Source: Salinisphaera sp963835375 (GTDB taxonomy: Bacteria > Pseudomonadota > Gammaproteobacteria > Nevskiales > Salinisphaeraceae). Taken from it: 64,000 nt of DNA. The position numbers and the translations under genes were made by a program. Numbering within the stretch: the stretch's first letter is position 1; each line of letters begins with the position of its first letter. Shown here piece by piece: positions 19,140 to 29,459 of this stretch. The notes beneath the pieces were generated by a model. That model worked only from the letters and a program-made list of their open reading frames with translations, was not told where the DNA came from and did no database searches. The stretch spans positions 1 to 64,000 of the forward strand of contig CAWIGB010000011.1 of the NCBI GenBank assembly GCA_963835375.1, in the 5' to 3' direction.

Positions 19140-19589
19140 CTACGAATTGTTGTCGAGCGTCCAGTTGCCGATGTCGGCATCCGGACCGTCGCCGCCCTGC
19201 TGGTTGTCGCGACCCAGCGTGTAGATATCGATCGGGCCGTGCTGCCCCGGATTGCGGTAATGATAGACGTGGCCCCACGGGTCGGTCGGCAGACGATCGA
19301 GATAGCCGCCGGATTTCCAGTTGCGTGGCACCGGCTGGCTGCTGGGTTTGTTCACCAGTGCGGCGAGGCCCTGTTCGGTGGTCGGGTAGCGATAATTGTC
19401 CAGACGGTAGAGCTTGAGCGCCGAATCGATGGCCTTGATGTCCTGGCGCGCCTTGGCTTCGCGCGCGGCGTCGGGGCGATCGATGATGTTGGGCACCACG
19501 ATGGCAGCGAGAATGCCCAGGATCACGACGACCACCATGATCTCGATCAGCGTGAAACCGCTCTGTCGGCGCCGGCTGGCGGCACGCAT
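19140..19589 (-). CDS. gspG: Type II secretion major pseudopilin GspG
   Basis: Major subunit of the pseudopilus, 149 residues and intact. The leader MRAASRRRQSG ends at the prepilin peptidase site, followed by FTLIEIMVVVVILGILAAIV. Then come the classic DIKAIDSALKLYRLDNYRYP segment, TTEQGLAALV and the calcium-loop region WGHVYHYRNPGQHG with DIYTLGRDNQ. ATG 19589 is the only good start. The near-perfect conservation next to broken neighbours supports the view that the frame breaks elsewhere are sequence errors. Confidence 0.95.
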   Translation of the reverse strand: MRAASRRRQSGFTLIEIMVVVVILGILAAIVVPNIIDRPDAAREAKARQDIKAIDSALKLYRLDNYRYPTTEQGLAALVNKPSSQPVPRNWKSGGYLDRLPTDPWGHVYHYRNPGQHGPIDIYTLGRDNQQGGDGPDADIGNWTLDNNS

Positions 19590-19643
19590 GACGTGAAAAC
19601 TGCATGTCGAAACTCCTCGCGGGAAACGATGGAACCGGCCCGG

Positions 19644-20866
19644 TCACTTGACCAGCTGGTTGAGGTTGAAGACGGGCAGCAGAACCGCCAGCACGATCAT
19701 CAGCACGATGCCGCCCATGGCCAGAATGACCGCGGGCCCGAGAATGCCCATCACGCCCTCACGAATGGTCTCGACCTCACGGTCCTGATGATCGGCCGCA
19801 CGCCCGAGCATCGTGTCGAGCTCGCCGGACATCTCGCCGTTGGCGATCATGTGCAGCGTGATGGCGGGAAACAGCTGCTCGCGCTGCAGTGCGCGGTGGA
19901 TGGCGTCGCCTTCACGCACGCGGGTGGCCGCGCGCTTGATCGCTTCGCGCATGGGCACGTTGGTCACCACATCGGCGCCGATCGTCATGGCATCCAGCGC
20001 CGGCACGCCGCTACTGGTGAGAATCGCCAGGGTGCGCGTGAAGCGCGCGGTATTGACGGCGCGCGCGAAGCGACCGATCAGCGGGATACGCAGCACGAAG
20101 GCATGGAAGCGGCGCTTGAATGCCGGCCGGCGCAGCGCCGTAGATGAACGCCGCGATCGCAGCCGCCAGCAGAATCGCCAGCAGCCAGCCCCAGGTGCGC
20201 AGGAAATCGCTGGTGGCGATCAGCGCCACCGTCAGTGCGGGCAGGCTGGCGTGCACGCTGTTGAATACATGCACCAGCTTGGGCACGACAGTGGACAGCA
20301 GCCCGATCACGATCGCGATCGACACGACCACGCAGAAACGCCGGGTAGATGAGCGCGGCCAGGATCTTCTGGCGCAGCGCCTGTTGTTCCTCGACATAAT
20401 CGGCCAGGCCGTTCAGCACTTCATCGATATGGCCGGACTGTTCGCCGGCCGCGGCCGTGGCTTGATACAGCGGGCTGAAGCTTTTCGGGAAGTCGGCGAG
20501 GGCGGCGGCAAACGTGTTGCCTTCGACCACCTGGGAGCGCACGCCCACGATGATCTTCTGCACCCGCTCGTTTTCGGTCTGCTCGGCGACGGCCTTGAGC
20601 GCTTCCTCCATCGGCAGGCCGGCATGGGCCAGAGTCGCCAGCTGGCGGGTGAACAGCGCCAGTTCGGTCACACTCATGCCGCGCGAGAATGACAACAGAG
20701 AGCGGCCGGCCGCGCCGGTGGCGCGCTCGGCGATTTCGTTGACCTCGATCGGCGTGAGGCCGCGTTCGCGCAGCTGGGCGCGGATCGCGCGCGCGGCGTC
20801 GCCTTCCAGCACGCCTTTCTTGCGTCGGCCTCTGGCGTCGAGTGCGGTGTATTCGAATGCGCCCAT
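19644..20866 (-). CDS. gspF: Type II secretion inner-membrane platform protein GspF (frameshifted)
   Basis: Polytopic core of the inner-membrane platform. ATG 20866 gives MGAFEYTALDARGRRKKGVL. The first cytoplasmic domain has LALFTRQLATLAHAGLPMEE and LADFPKSFSPLYQATAAAGE. After a break near 20345 comes the first membrane helix region VVVSIAIVIGLLSTVVPKLV. After a second break near 20140 comes the repeated domain with FTRTLAILTSSGVPALDAMT and ITLHMIANGEMSGELDTMLG. The last helix is AVILAMGGIVLMIVLAVLLP. About 405 residues in all. It lies 10 bp from gspE and 54 bp from gspG. Confidence 0.9.
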
Positions 20867-20876
20867 CGTACGTCGT

Positions 20877-22440
20877 CTAGCCTTCGCGGGTCACGCGCAG
20901 GACTTCCTCGAGCGTGGTCCGCCCGGCCAGCACGTTGGCCCGACCGTCGGCCCGGATGCTCGGTGTGGTCTTGCGGGCCTGGGCCTCGAGCGCGTACTCG
21001 GCCGCCTGTTCGTGGATCATCTGGCGTAGCTCGTCGTCGATGACCACCAGTTCATAGATGCCGGTTCGACCGCGGAAACCGGAATGATTGCAATGCTCGC
21101 AGCCGCCCGGCTTGTGCAGCGTCGGCGGATGCTCCGGATCGGCCTTGAGCAGTTCGCATTCGCGGCGATCCGCTGTATAGGGCACCTTGCAATCCGGGCA
21201 GAGCGTGCGCACCAGTCGCTGCGCCATGATGCCGATCAGCGACGACGACAACAGGAACGGCTCCACGCCCATGTCGCGCAGACGGGCGATCGCGCCGACC
21301 GCGGTGTTGGTATGCAGCGTCGACAGCACGAGATGGCCGGTCAGCGAGGCCTGCACCGCGATTTCGGCGGTTTCCAGATCGCGGATCTCGCCGATCATGA
21401 CCACGTCCGGGTCCTGGCGCAGGATGGCGCGCAGCCCGCGGGCGAAGCTCATGTCGACCTTGGAGTTGACCTGGGTCTGGCCGATGCCGTCCAGGTAGTA
21501 CTCGATCGGATCCTCGACCGTCATGATGTTGCGCGTGCGGTCGTTGATGCGCGTGATGCCGGCGTAGAGCGTGGTCGTCTTGCCGGAACCGGTCGGCCCG
21601 GTGACCAGAATGATGCCGTGCGGCTTGTGCACCAGCTCGTCGATCGCGGCCAGCGTGTTCTCGGGCATGCCGAGCTGGGGCAGGTCGAGCCGACCGGCCT
21701 GCTTGTCGAGCAGACGCATGACCACGCGCTCGCCGGTGCCCGACGGGATCGTCGACACGCGCACGTCGACCGGCCGGCCGGCGATGCGGACCGAGATACG
21801 CCCGTCCTGGGGCACGCGCTTCTCGGCGATGTCGAGCTTGGCCATGACCTTCACGCGCGAGATCAGCCGCGGGTGCGAGCTGGCGCGGCGGATTCAGCAC
21901 CTCGCGCAGCACGCCGTCCACGCGAAAACGTACGGTCAGCCGCGATTCGAACGGCTCGATATGAATATCGGACGCGTTTTCCTTGATCGCCTCGGTGAGC
22001 AGGGCGTTGATCAGCCGGATGATCGGCGCATCGTCGGAGGATTCCAGCAGATCGGCCGGTTCGGACAGCGCGCGGGCTGCGTCCGACAGGTCCATGTCGT
22101 CGTCCATGCCCTCGACGATCTGGCTCGATTCGGCGTCGCGATTCTCGTAATCGTTCTGCAGCATCGCGTCGAAGGCGCCGGCGGCGACCGTCTCGACCCG
22201 CAGCCGCCGGCGGGTGTGGCGACGGACTTCCAGCAGGGCAGCCGGCGTTGACCGGCTCGCGCGCGATCACGCGCACGCTGGCTTCGTCCTGATCGCCGAG
22301 CATGACGCCGTAGCGCTTGGCGAAGGCGAACGAGAGCCGTTCCAGCCGCGCTCGCCTGGGTGCCCTTCCGGGCCCACGGTCGACGGATCATCCCCGGCTT
22401 CGATGGGCTCGAGCGCGAGGAATTCGGCGCTATCGCTCAT
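20877..22440 (-). CDS. gspE: Type II secretion ATPase GspE (frameshifted)
   Basis: Hexameric cytoplasmic ATPase that powers pseudopilus assembly. ATG 22440 (MSDSAEFLALEPIEAGDD) has a GGGAGGA ribosome-binding site; an in-frame ATG at 22476 is less likely. Three slips affect the N-terminal third, near 22360, 22220 and 21880. The catalytic part is clean: SDIHIEPFESRLTVRFRVDG, Walker A LVTGPTGSGKTTTLYAG, the Asp box VEDPIEYYLDGIGQTQVN, Walker B DPDVVMIGEIRDLETAEI and the His box LSTLHTNTA. The tetracysteine zinc motif LCPDCK ... GCEHCNHSG is present. About 520 residues, typical. Confidence 0.93.
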
Positions 22441-22483
22441 ATCACGATCCTCCCGGTCGGCGAACGCGTCAAACAACCATCCA

Positions 22484-24663
22484 CTAGTCGGAGAATTGAT
22501 CGCCCCGACGCTTGCTCGACGAGTGGCCGTGATCGTTATCGCCGCTTTGATTGTATGAAGCGGAAGAACGGTCGCCGCCGCTGAAGTTGTCTATGGCCGG
22601 CAGCTGCGGTCGCTGCTCGTCGTTCATCAGGGGAATCTTCTTGCGGCCTGTTGCTCCTGCAGCGAGCGGATGTAGTTGTACTTCTTGCGCGTGTAGTAGT
22701 TGGCTTCGCCGTCGCCGCGCAGAATGGTCGGGCGGATGAAATTCAGCAGGTTGCGTTTGTCCTTGGACACCGAGTTATAGCGGAACAGCGCGCCGAGCAG
22801 CGGAATGTCGCCGAGCACCGGCACCGACTGGCGGGTCACCGTGACGTTATTGTCGATCAGGCCGCCAAGCACGAGAATCTGGCCGTTCTTGACTTCGACC
22901 GAGGTCTGCAGCGCGCGATTGTTGGTGATCAGATCCGACGGGCTGCTCTGCTGGTTGCTCGGCGCGATGCTCGAGATCTCCTGGTCGATGGTCAGCTGGA
23001 TCGTGTCTCCGGCACTGATCTGCGGAATGAAACCCAGCTGCAGGCCGACGTCTTGACGGTCGATGGTCTGTGAACGGGTTCACTGTGCCGTTCGATGCCG
23101 TGCTGTTGGCATTGGTATAGCTGCCGGTGACTTGAAAGGCACTTTCTTGCCGACCTTGATCTGGGCTTCCTCGTTGTCGCGCGTGATCAGCGAGGGCGTG
23201 GACAGCACGTTCGTATCGGAATTGCCGGACAGCGCGTTGACCAGCAGGGCGAAATTGGTGCCGCCGTCGTGATGTTGCCGAGCGCCACGTTGAGGCCCTG
23301 CTGGATCAGGTTGAGCGGCGTGCCGTTGTTGGCCAGCGACGGAATCGCGATTGTAGGGTTTCGGAGTCGAGGATGCTCGCGGCCGCGGGGCCGTTGTTGC
23401 TCAGTGCGCCGATGTTCACGCCGAGCTGGCGCGATCGCGACAGGCTGATTTCGGCGATGATGGCTTCCACCAGCACCTGACCGCGGCGGATATCCAGCTG
23501 CGAGATGACCTTCTTGATCTGCTTCATCTTGTCGGACGGCGCATGGATGATCAGTGCGTTGGCGCCGGCCTCGGCGATCACGTTGACGCCACTGTCGTTG
23601 CTGCCGGAAATACTCTGTGCAGAGCCGCCACTCGATCCGTTATTGCTGCGGCTCGACAGATTCGAACTGCTGTTGCCGAAGCTGCTGCTGTTCCCGCTGC
23701 TGTTGCCGAAGCCACTGCTATTGCCGAAACCCGACCGCTGGTTCGAACGCTGGCTGCCGGTGGAATAGCTCTGGCCGGTCGCATAGGCCTGCAACACGGG
23801 CGCGAGCGTTTCGGCGTCGGCGTAGTTCAGGTAGATCACCTGCCGTGTTGCCCGTACTGCTCCGCCTTGGTGTCCATGTTGGCGATGATCGAGCGCAGTT
23901 TGGCGCGTTCCTGCTTGCTGCCGCTAATGATCACGCTGTTGGTGCGGTCGTCGGGCACCACGCTCGCGCCGTTGTTCTTGCCTTTGCCGTTGCCCTGGAG
24001 CTTGTCGATCGCATCCGCGACGTCCGAAGCATTGGCGTTCTTGAGATGGATGCTTTCGATGTTCGGACGTGCCGTTGGCATCGATGCGCTGCACGATCTG
24101 GGTCAGCCGTTGCACGTTCGCTTCGCGGTCCGAGATCACCAGCGAGTTCGAAGCCGAATAGGCCGCGAGATGGCCATACTGCGGCACCAGCGGACGAAGA
24201 ATCGGCACCAGTTGATCGGCCGGCACGTTGTTGACATGGATGACCTTGGTGACGATGTCTTCGTTGGTCGCGCCGCCCGAGCTCGCCGAAACCGCCGTCC
24301 TGCTTGGCGTTGATCTGCGGGATGATCTTGGTCACCTCGCCGGAGGGCACGGCGGCGAAACCATGAACGTCGAGCACCGAAAGGAAGGTCTGGTACAGCT
24401 CCGCCGGCGTCATCGGCTGGTTCGACAGCACGGTGACATCGCCCTTGACGCGCGGGTCGACCACGAAGTTGCGGCCGGTGACTTCGCTGACGGTCGCAAT
24501 CAGCGTGGTGATGTCGGCATCCTTGAGATTCAGCGTGAATGAATCATCGCTGCCGCTGCTCTTGATGCCGGCCGGGGTGTTGTTCTGCGCCAGGACGGCG
24601 ACGGGCGCGCAGACGATGGCGGCACACAGCGCCGCTCCGGCCACGATGTTGTGTCCACTTCAT
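22484..24663 (-). CDS. gspD: Type II secretion outer-membrane secretin GspD (many frameshifts)
   Basis: Forms the outer-membrane channel. ATG 24663 overlaps the gspC stop (ATGA). A signal sequence is readable as VAGAALCAAIVCAPVAVLAQ. The N0-N3 domains follow: LKDADITTLIATVSEVTGRN, NSLVISDREANVQRLTQIVQ and NSVIISGSKQERAKLRSIIA. Domain N3 carries a Ser/Asn/Gly-rich insertion near 23600-23770. The secretin domain shows RRGQVLVEAIIAEISLSRSR and the signature VPVLGDIPLLGALFRY. The C-terminal polar tail ends RRGDQFSD at TAG 22484-22486. At least six slips are seen, including near 24290, 24070, 23840, 23350, 23270, 23070 and 22650. About 725 residues. The polar tail is where a pilotin would bind, but no gspS is seen. 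Confidence 0.9.
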
Positions 24664-25570
24664 TGCAGGTTGATCCGAACGGTACGGGTCTGACCGTCAT
24701 GCTGCAGCGTCACCGTAGCCGTCGACGCGTGCGCGAGACCGCCAAGCAGTTTCAATGAAGCCGCCGGGTTGTCCAGCGGCTGGCCGTTGATTGCCGTCAC
24801 GAGTTCCCCACTTTGAAGCCCTGCTTTTTTAAACAGGGATTTATCTGCCCCCGGATAGATCCGGTAGCCCACGAGATTGCCGTTTTGCCTCGCGGGCCGC
24901 AAGCGTATGTAATGCGACGCCGTCGAGGGGTCCGACAGGATTTTCTTGCGGATGCTGCCGATGCGATCCGCGACATCGCCCGACACCGTGCGCGATGACG
25001 GCGCTCGCTCCGGGGCGACGCCGAGACGACCGAGGCCTGACTGCGCTTGATCCCCGTCATGGAACGAACTTTCTTGATGCTTTCAAGCGTCAGCGTCTCG
25101 TAATGGCCGCTGCGGTCGAGAATGACGCGGTCAGCATATATCGCATGCAGTTTCACACCCGAAACGATCTGCTGGCCCACCTTGTAACTGTCCTGCTTGC
25201 CCTTGGGATCCTTGATCAGCGCGCGTGAACGATCGCCGCGGCTGTCAGACACGATACCCGTGAGCTCAAGATTGAGATGCGTCTCCGGTGCCTTGATCTG
25301 TTTTACCTTGTCGGCATTGGCATCCTTGGCTGCCTGCTCGCCGAACAGATGCGCGCCGGCGATCGTATCGATGTCGATCGTCTGGCTCGATGCGGCCCGG
25401 CTGCTACCATCGGCACTGCTCGGCGCGACCGCCTGCGCGGACGGTTCGGGCCATACCAGCCAGAACAGACGAGCCACTGCCAGTGCGATCAGCGCAACGA
25501 GCACGAGATTGGCAATATCGGGGGCGCGCATCGCCCAGTGGCGCGCGTCGCGGGAGAGTTCCATAGCCAT
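24660..25570 (-). CDS. gspC: Type II secretion protein GspC (one frameshift)
   Basis: Bitopic inner-membrane protein that connects the platform to the secretin. ATG 25570 (MAMELSRDARHWAMRAP) precedes one membrane helix IANLVLVALIALAVARLFWL. The homology region follows with HLFGEQ, NLELTGIVSDSRGDRSRALI and YKVGQQIVSGVKLHAIYADR. After a break near 24990 comes a PDZ domain: LVGYRIYPGADKSLFKKAGL and LVTAINGQPLDNPAA. It ends TRTVRINLQ. About 303 residues. It is the first gene of the gspC-N operon. An ATG two codons later (25564) is an alternative start. Confidence 0.9.
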
Positions 25571-25969
25571 GGCGGGAGTCTAAACCAACGCAGAGGATGA
25601 CTGCGTTATAGAAATTAGTGGTGTTTGTACTTGAACTTGCGCGGGGTAGACTAGCGCCTTGTTCACTACAACGCCGTGAATGGAGTCCTTGACCCAACCC
25701 GGCGCGGTGGCGCCAGGACCTTGCACGCGGTTGGCAAGGAGGTAGGAAAGCGGTTTGTTTACAGCAAATCAACGACTGACGACGGTCCCCGACTGCGCGC
25801 TGCCACTCTACACGCGCACGGCCGAAGTCGGGGCGTTTGCCCGCAGCGTTCATGCGCTTGATCGCGCATTCAGTTGCTCGTGGGCCTCGCTCCGGACACC
25901 GGCCGATGGTCCGGCCTGTCGATGGCCTGGCGATTTCGAGTCACGACGGGCCCGGCCCGGGATTTCCTG
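25571..25969. other. Divergent regulatory region between gspC and gspA
   Basis: About 400 bp separating the minus-strand gspC-N operon from plus-strand gspAB. It must carry the control region of both. I see no convincing gene. The plus-strand frame continues upstream of the gspA start, but it has no conserved residues there. Confidence 0.5.
25605..25635 (-). promoter_or_regulatory. Possible sigma-70-type promoter of gspC-N
   Basis: On the minus strand TTCAAG (25630-25635) and TATAAC (25605-25610) are 19 bp apart, with the predicted start point about 28 nt before the gspC ATG. The -10 matches five of six consensus bases. The spacer is longer than ideal and the -35 is weak, so this is tentative. 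Confidence 0.3.
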
Positions 25970-27842
25970 ATGTATCTGCGGTATTTCGGCTTCGACAGTT
26001 ACCCGTTCGCGGTCACGCCGGACCCGGCCTTCCTGTATCTCGGGCGCAGCCATCGAGAAGCACTCGGTCATCTGCTCTACGGTGCGGGCGAACAGGGTGG
26101 TTTCGTCGCGCTTGTCGGCGAGGTCGGCACCGGAAAGACCACGCTCATACGTGCCGTGGTGGAGAACGATACCCCGGATCTGGATATCGCGCTGTGCTGG
26201 AATCCGCATCTCGGCGTCACTGAATTCGTGGGCACCATCTGCGACGAACTGGGCGTGGACTATGACGCCGAGCGTGATACGACGCTCAAGGCCCTCGTCG
26301 ATCGCCTGAACGCGCATCTGCTCAAGGCACATGCAGCGAACCGCCGTACCGTGCTGATCATCGACGAGGCTCAGAATCTCTCACGGGACGTGCTGGAGCA
26401 GCTGCGCCTGCTGACCAACCTGGAAACGCACAAGGACAAGCTTCTGCGGGTGATCCTGGTCGGTCAACCGGAGCTCGACCAGGTTCTTGCGCGGCACGAT
26501 CTGCGACAGCTCGCGCAGCGCATCACGGCGCGTTTCCGGCTCCGGCCGCTGGGTCTGGCCGAGACGCGCGCGTATATCCAGCATCGTCTCGAGCGCGCGG
26601 GCGGGCCCCAGCATCTGTTCTCGCCCGCGGCCGTCATGACATTACGCGTTCTGACCCAGGGTGTGCCACGGCTGATCAATATGGTCTCCGAGCGTGCGCT
26701 GATGGGCGCGTATGCGCACGGCCGCGCCTACGTCGGGCCGTGGACGGTGATGCGTGCAGCGGCGGAGACCCTGCCGGCCCGGCCACGCCGGCCGCGCTCT
26801 CGATGGTGGCGTTTCGCCTTGCCGACCGGCGCGCTTGCCGTGACCGGGATCGTGGTCGCGCTGGCGTGGCTGCCCGATATTCCGCTGACCAATGCGGCGG
26901 AGTGGATTCGCGGGGCGCATGCCAGCGGCGAACAGCTCGCCCAGGCCGACCCGAAGAGCAAGGATGCGGCGGCGTCCATGCCATCCAATGCGAAGGCGCT
27001 GCCAAGGCGGCAGCGGCAAGCAAATCGCCTGCTGATATCGTCGGGTCCCAAGAAGAAAGAAGAAGCAGGGGCCAGCGATGCAACCGATGGCAAGGGCGAC
27101 AGGAAAGAAGGGCGACGAGCGATAGCGCACGACAGGGCAGCGCAAGCAGCAGGCCCGGCAAGCCGGACAACGCCCGGGCGTCGGGCAGCGACAAGAACGG
27201 CAAGTCCAAGAAGGCGGCGAAGAAAGACACGCACACGCTGCCCAAGGGCGATGCCGACATGAACCAGCTGTTCGGCTCTGGGGCGTTTTCGGCGCGCAGA
27301 TTCGCAGCGGCTGTTCGAGCCTGCACGTGGGGGATCTGCGCTGTCTTGACGACACCGGAGACTTCGCCACCATCAAACGCTACAACCGCCCGGCGTTGCT
27401 GACGCTCCAGGCGAAAGATCATCGCCAGACCGTGCTGCTCAGTGGCGTGAACGATGACGGCACCGTGACGCTGGTCGGCGGCGACGGCACGCGCGATGTG
27501 GATCGCCAGCGCCTGCTCAAGCTCTGGACGGGGCGGTTCAAGGTGATCTGGCGCTCGGATGCCGGCGTGGCGCTGATCCAGCCCGGCTCGGTCGGCGGTG
27601 CCGTGGTCTGGCTGCGCAAGCGCCTGATGCAGATCGATGGCAAGAATCCGGACAGCCAGGTCGGCAAACCGTCGCCCGTCTACGACGATGCGCTTGGCCA
27701 GCGGCTCAAGGCATTCCAGAAATCCCATGGCCTCAAGGCCGACGGCATTGCCGGGCCACGCACGCAGATGATGCTCAACGGCGCGGTACCATCGCCGGGC
27801 GCGCCTTCGCTCAAGCCCGCGAAGCCATCGGAGAAGAAGTGA
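25970..27842 (+). CDS. gspA: GspA/ExeA-type ATPase with peptidoglycan-binding domain (frameshifted)
   Basis: Inner-membrane AAA ATPase that, with GspB, inserts the secretin through the cell wall. ATG 25970 starts MYLRYFGFDSYPFAVTPDPA, the typical ExeA opening. Walker A is FVALVGEVGTGKTTLIRA (about residues 43-60) and Walker B is TVLIIDEAQNLSRDVLEQ. A sensor region ILVGQPELDQVLARHDLRQL follows. One membrane helix lies at WWRFALPTGALAVTGIVVAL. A Lys/Ala-rich linker contains breaks near 27110 and 27300. The periplasmic part has a C39-like fold (YNRPALLTLQAKDHRQTVLL) and a peptidoglycan-binding domain (LGQRLKAFQKSHGLKADGIA). It ends with a Lys-rich tail at 27842. About 620 residues. Confidence 0.88.
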
Positions 27843-28027
27843 GGCATCTTCCGTGTCACGGGCGTGCCGGCACCTTCGTGCGCGCAGCGCGGCGAGCAGG
27901 CAAGGAGCGCCGTGTGCTGACGGGCCATGAAGCACTGATGACGCAGTCCGGGACGCCGAAAACGCGCGGCTCGGGCGGGGGCTGGCCCCAAGGGCGCTGT
28001 TGCGCCGTCCGGATCGGAGATTCCTGA

Positions 28028-28804
28028 GTGTCCTATCTTGTCGATGCCCTGAAAAAAGCCGAGCGCGAGCGATACGCGCGCCAGGCGCAGGATATTCATG
28101 CAATGTCGGCCGACGCCGGTCCGTCGGTGGCCGGACAACGCGCCGGGCCCTGGCTCTGGTTGGTGGCCATTCTCGTGGCGACCAACGTGGCGCTGGCGAT
28201 CTATGTCTGGCGGCCACGGCCGGCGGATTCGGCGCCAGCCGTGGCGGCGGCGGACACACCAGCGTTGGACAAGGCTCAGTCATTGACTCGGTTCGCCCCG
28301 GATTTCTCCCTTCCGGCCGGCAAACCGCAGTCTTCTCCAGCCCGGCTGGCGCAGTCCGTACCGCCGCCCGCCGCGCAGTCCCCGCGCGCCGCCCCGGATC
28401 AAGACTCGACGATCACTGCGTCGTCCGGCGCCACTGCGCCAGCCGACGACCAGAATCCGGCCGGGGCACGACCGACGCGCAGCTCGCAGCGACACGGCCA
28501 GGTCACCTACTCCAAAGCGCCGCTGACGGGTGCTGGCGCCGCCGACACCGGAACCGCGAGTCGCACGAGCTACCGCGGCGACTCAAACACACCGGATCAA
28601 TCCGAGGTCAACGGCGTGCCCTCGGTCGAGATCAACGGGCAGCTGTACAGCACCGTGCCGGGGCGTAGTTTCATCCTGGTCAACGGGCGTCGTTATCACG
28701 AGGGTGAACGTCTGGCCGCCGGCCCCGCGGTGGAAAGCATCGGCCCGAACGGCGCCATGCTGCGCTACCACGGGCAGCGATATCATGTGGCCGGCCCGGG
28801 CTAG
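28028..28804 (+). CDS. gspB: GspB type II secretion assembly protein
   Basis: Partner of GspA. The GTG at 28028 gives VSYLVDALKKAERERYARQA, the conserved cytoplasmic N-terminus of GspB/ExeB. One membrane helix LWLVAILVATNVALAIYVWR lies at about residues 43-62. A long Pro/Ala/Ser-rich periplasmic linker leads to the C-terminal GspB domain, with VEINGQLYSTVPGRSFILVN, GRRYHEGERLAAGPAVESIG and GAMLRYHGQRYHV. 258 residues, intact. About 185 bp of non-coding DNA separate it from gspA. The 3' end overlaps the start proposed for the DUF2845 gene. Confidence 0.9.
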   Translation: MSYLVDALKKAERERYARQAQDIHAMSADAGPSVAGQRAGPWLWLVAILVATNVALAIYVWRPRPADSAPAVAAADTPALDKAQSLTRFAPDFSLPAGKPQSSPARLAQSVPPPAAQSPRAAPDQDSTITASSGATAPADDQNPAGARPTRSSQRHGQVTYSKAPLTGAGAADTGTASRTSYRGDSNTPDQSEVNGVPSVEINGQLYSTVPGRSFILVNGRRYHEGERLAAGPAVESIGPNGAMLRYHGQRYHVAGPG

Positions 28805-29447
28805 AATCCACCCGTTCAGCGGCTGGAGCGGACCGGCTTCAGCGCCGGTCCGCGTCCGCCGCCTGGCATTCGCACTCGTGGCGGCGGCTTGGTTGCTGCC
28901 CGCTGTCGGCCATGCCGATTCCTTGCGCTGCAACGGCCGGCTGGTGACCGACGGCGACCCGGCGGTCAGCGTGTTGCGCGCCTGCGGGCAACCCAGCTTT
29001 CGCGATCCGTGGTGGGGTAACGAGCCCGCGGCAGGTGTGCCGCCGATGATGGAGTGGACCTACAACCGCGGGCCGCGCCGGCTGATGGACCAGGTGGTGT
29101 TCCGCGGCGGCAAGGTCATCTCGATCCGGACCGCCGGCTACGGCTTTCGTGCCGGCTCGCTGCCGCCCAGCGGCAGCTGCGACCCCAGCGCCATATCACG
29201 CGGGCTGACCAAGTACGAGTTGCTCGAAGCCTGCGGCAAGCCGGTTCAGCGCAGCGGCGGGTTCGTGAATTCCACGGTCTACGACGACGGCGCGCACCGT
29301 TATTTTCTGCGCAACGCCGTCCACCCGGTCTATCGCGAACGCTGGATCTATAATTTCGGGGCCAATCGCCTGCTGCGCGAAGTCACGCTGGACAACGCGC
29401 GTGTCGTTTCGGTGCAGACACTGGACCGTGGCTTCGATCCACGATGA
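28785..29447 (+). CDS. Secreted DUF2845 domain protein
   Basis: Exported protein of about 220 residues and unknown function. The domain carries two similar halves: LRCNGRLVTDGDPAVSVLRA with CGQPSFRD, then GLTKYELLEACGKPVQR. Each has a G-x-x-x-x-x-L-x-x-C-G-x-P motif, characteristic of DUF2845 and of SmpA/OmlA-like folds. A signal peptide LAFALVAAAWLLPAVGHADS is clear. The start is uncertain: the ATG at 28785 overlaps gspB by 20 bp and gives a long N-region. No nearer ATG is in frame. Its overlap with gspB suggests co-transcription, but no secretion role is known. Confidence 0.75.
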   Translation: MWPARARIHPFSGWSGPASAPVRVRRLAFALVAAAWLLPAVGHADSLRCNGRLVTDGDPAVSVLRACGQPSFRDPWWGNEPAAGVPPMMEWTYNRGPRRLMDQVVFRGGKVISIRTAGYGFRAGSLPPSGSCDPSAISRGLTKYELLEACGKPVQRSGGFVNSTVYDDGAHRYFLRNAVHPVYRERWIYNFGANRLLREVTLDNARVVSVQTLDRGFDPR

Positions 29448-29459
29448 AACGCGCTGTGC

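Noticed and set aside
23590..23780. Tandem repeat or mobile element in gspD
   Set aside because: The Ser/Asn/Gly repeats are in frame within the secretin and lack terminal inverted repeats or target-site duplications.
26676..28283. 535-codon minus-strand frame across gspA and gspB
   Set aside because: Antisense to clear GspA and GspB domains; no recognisable protein signal of its own.
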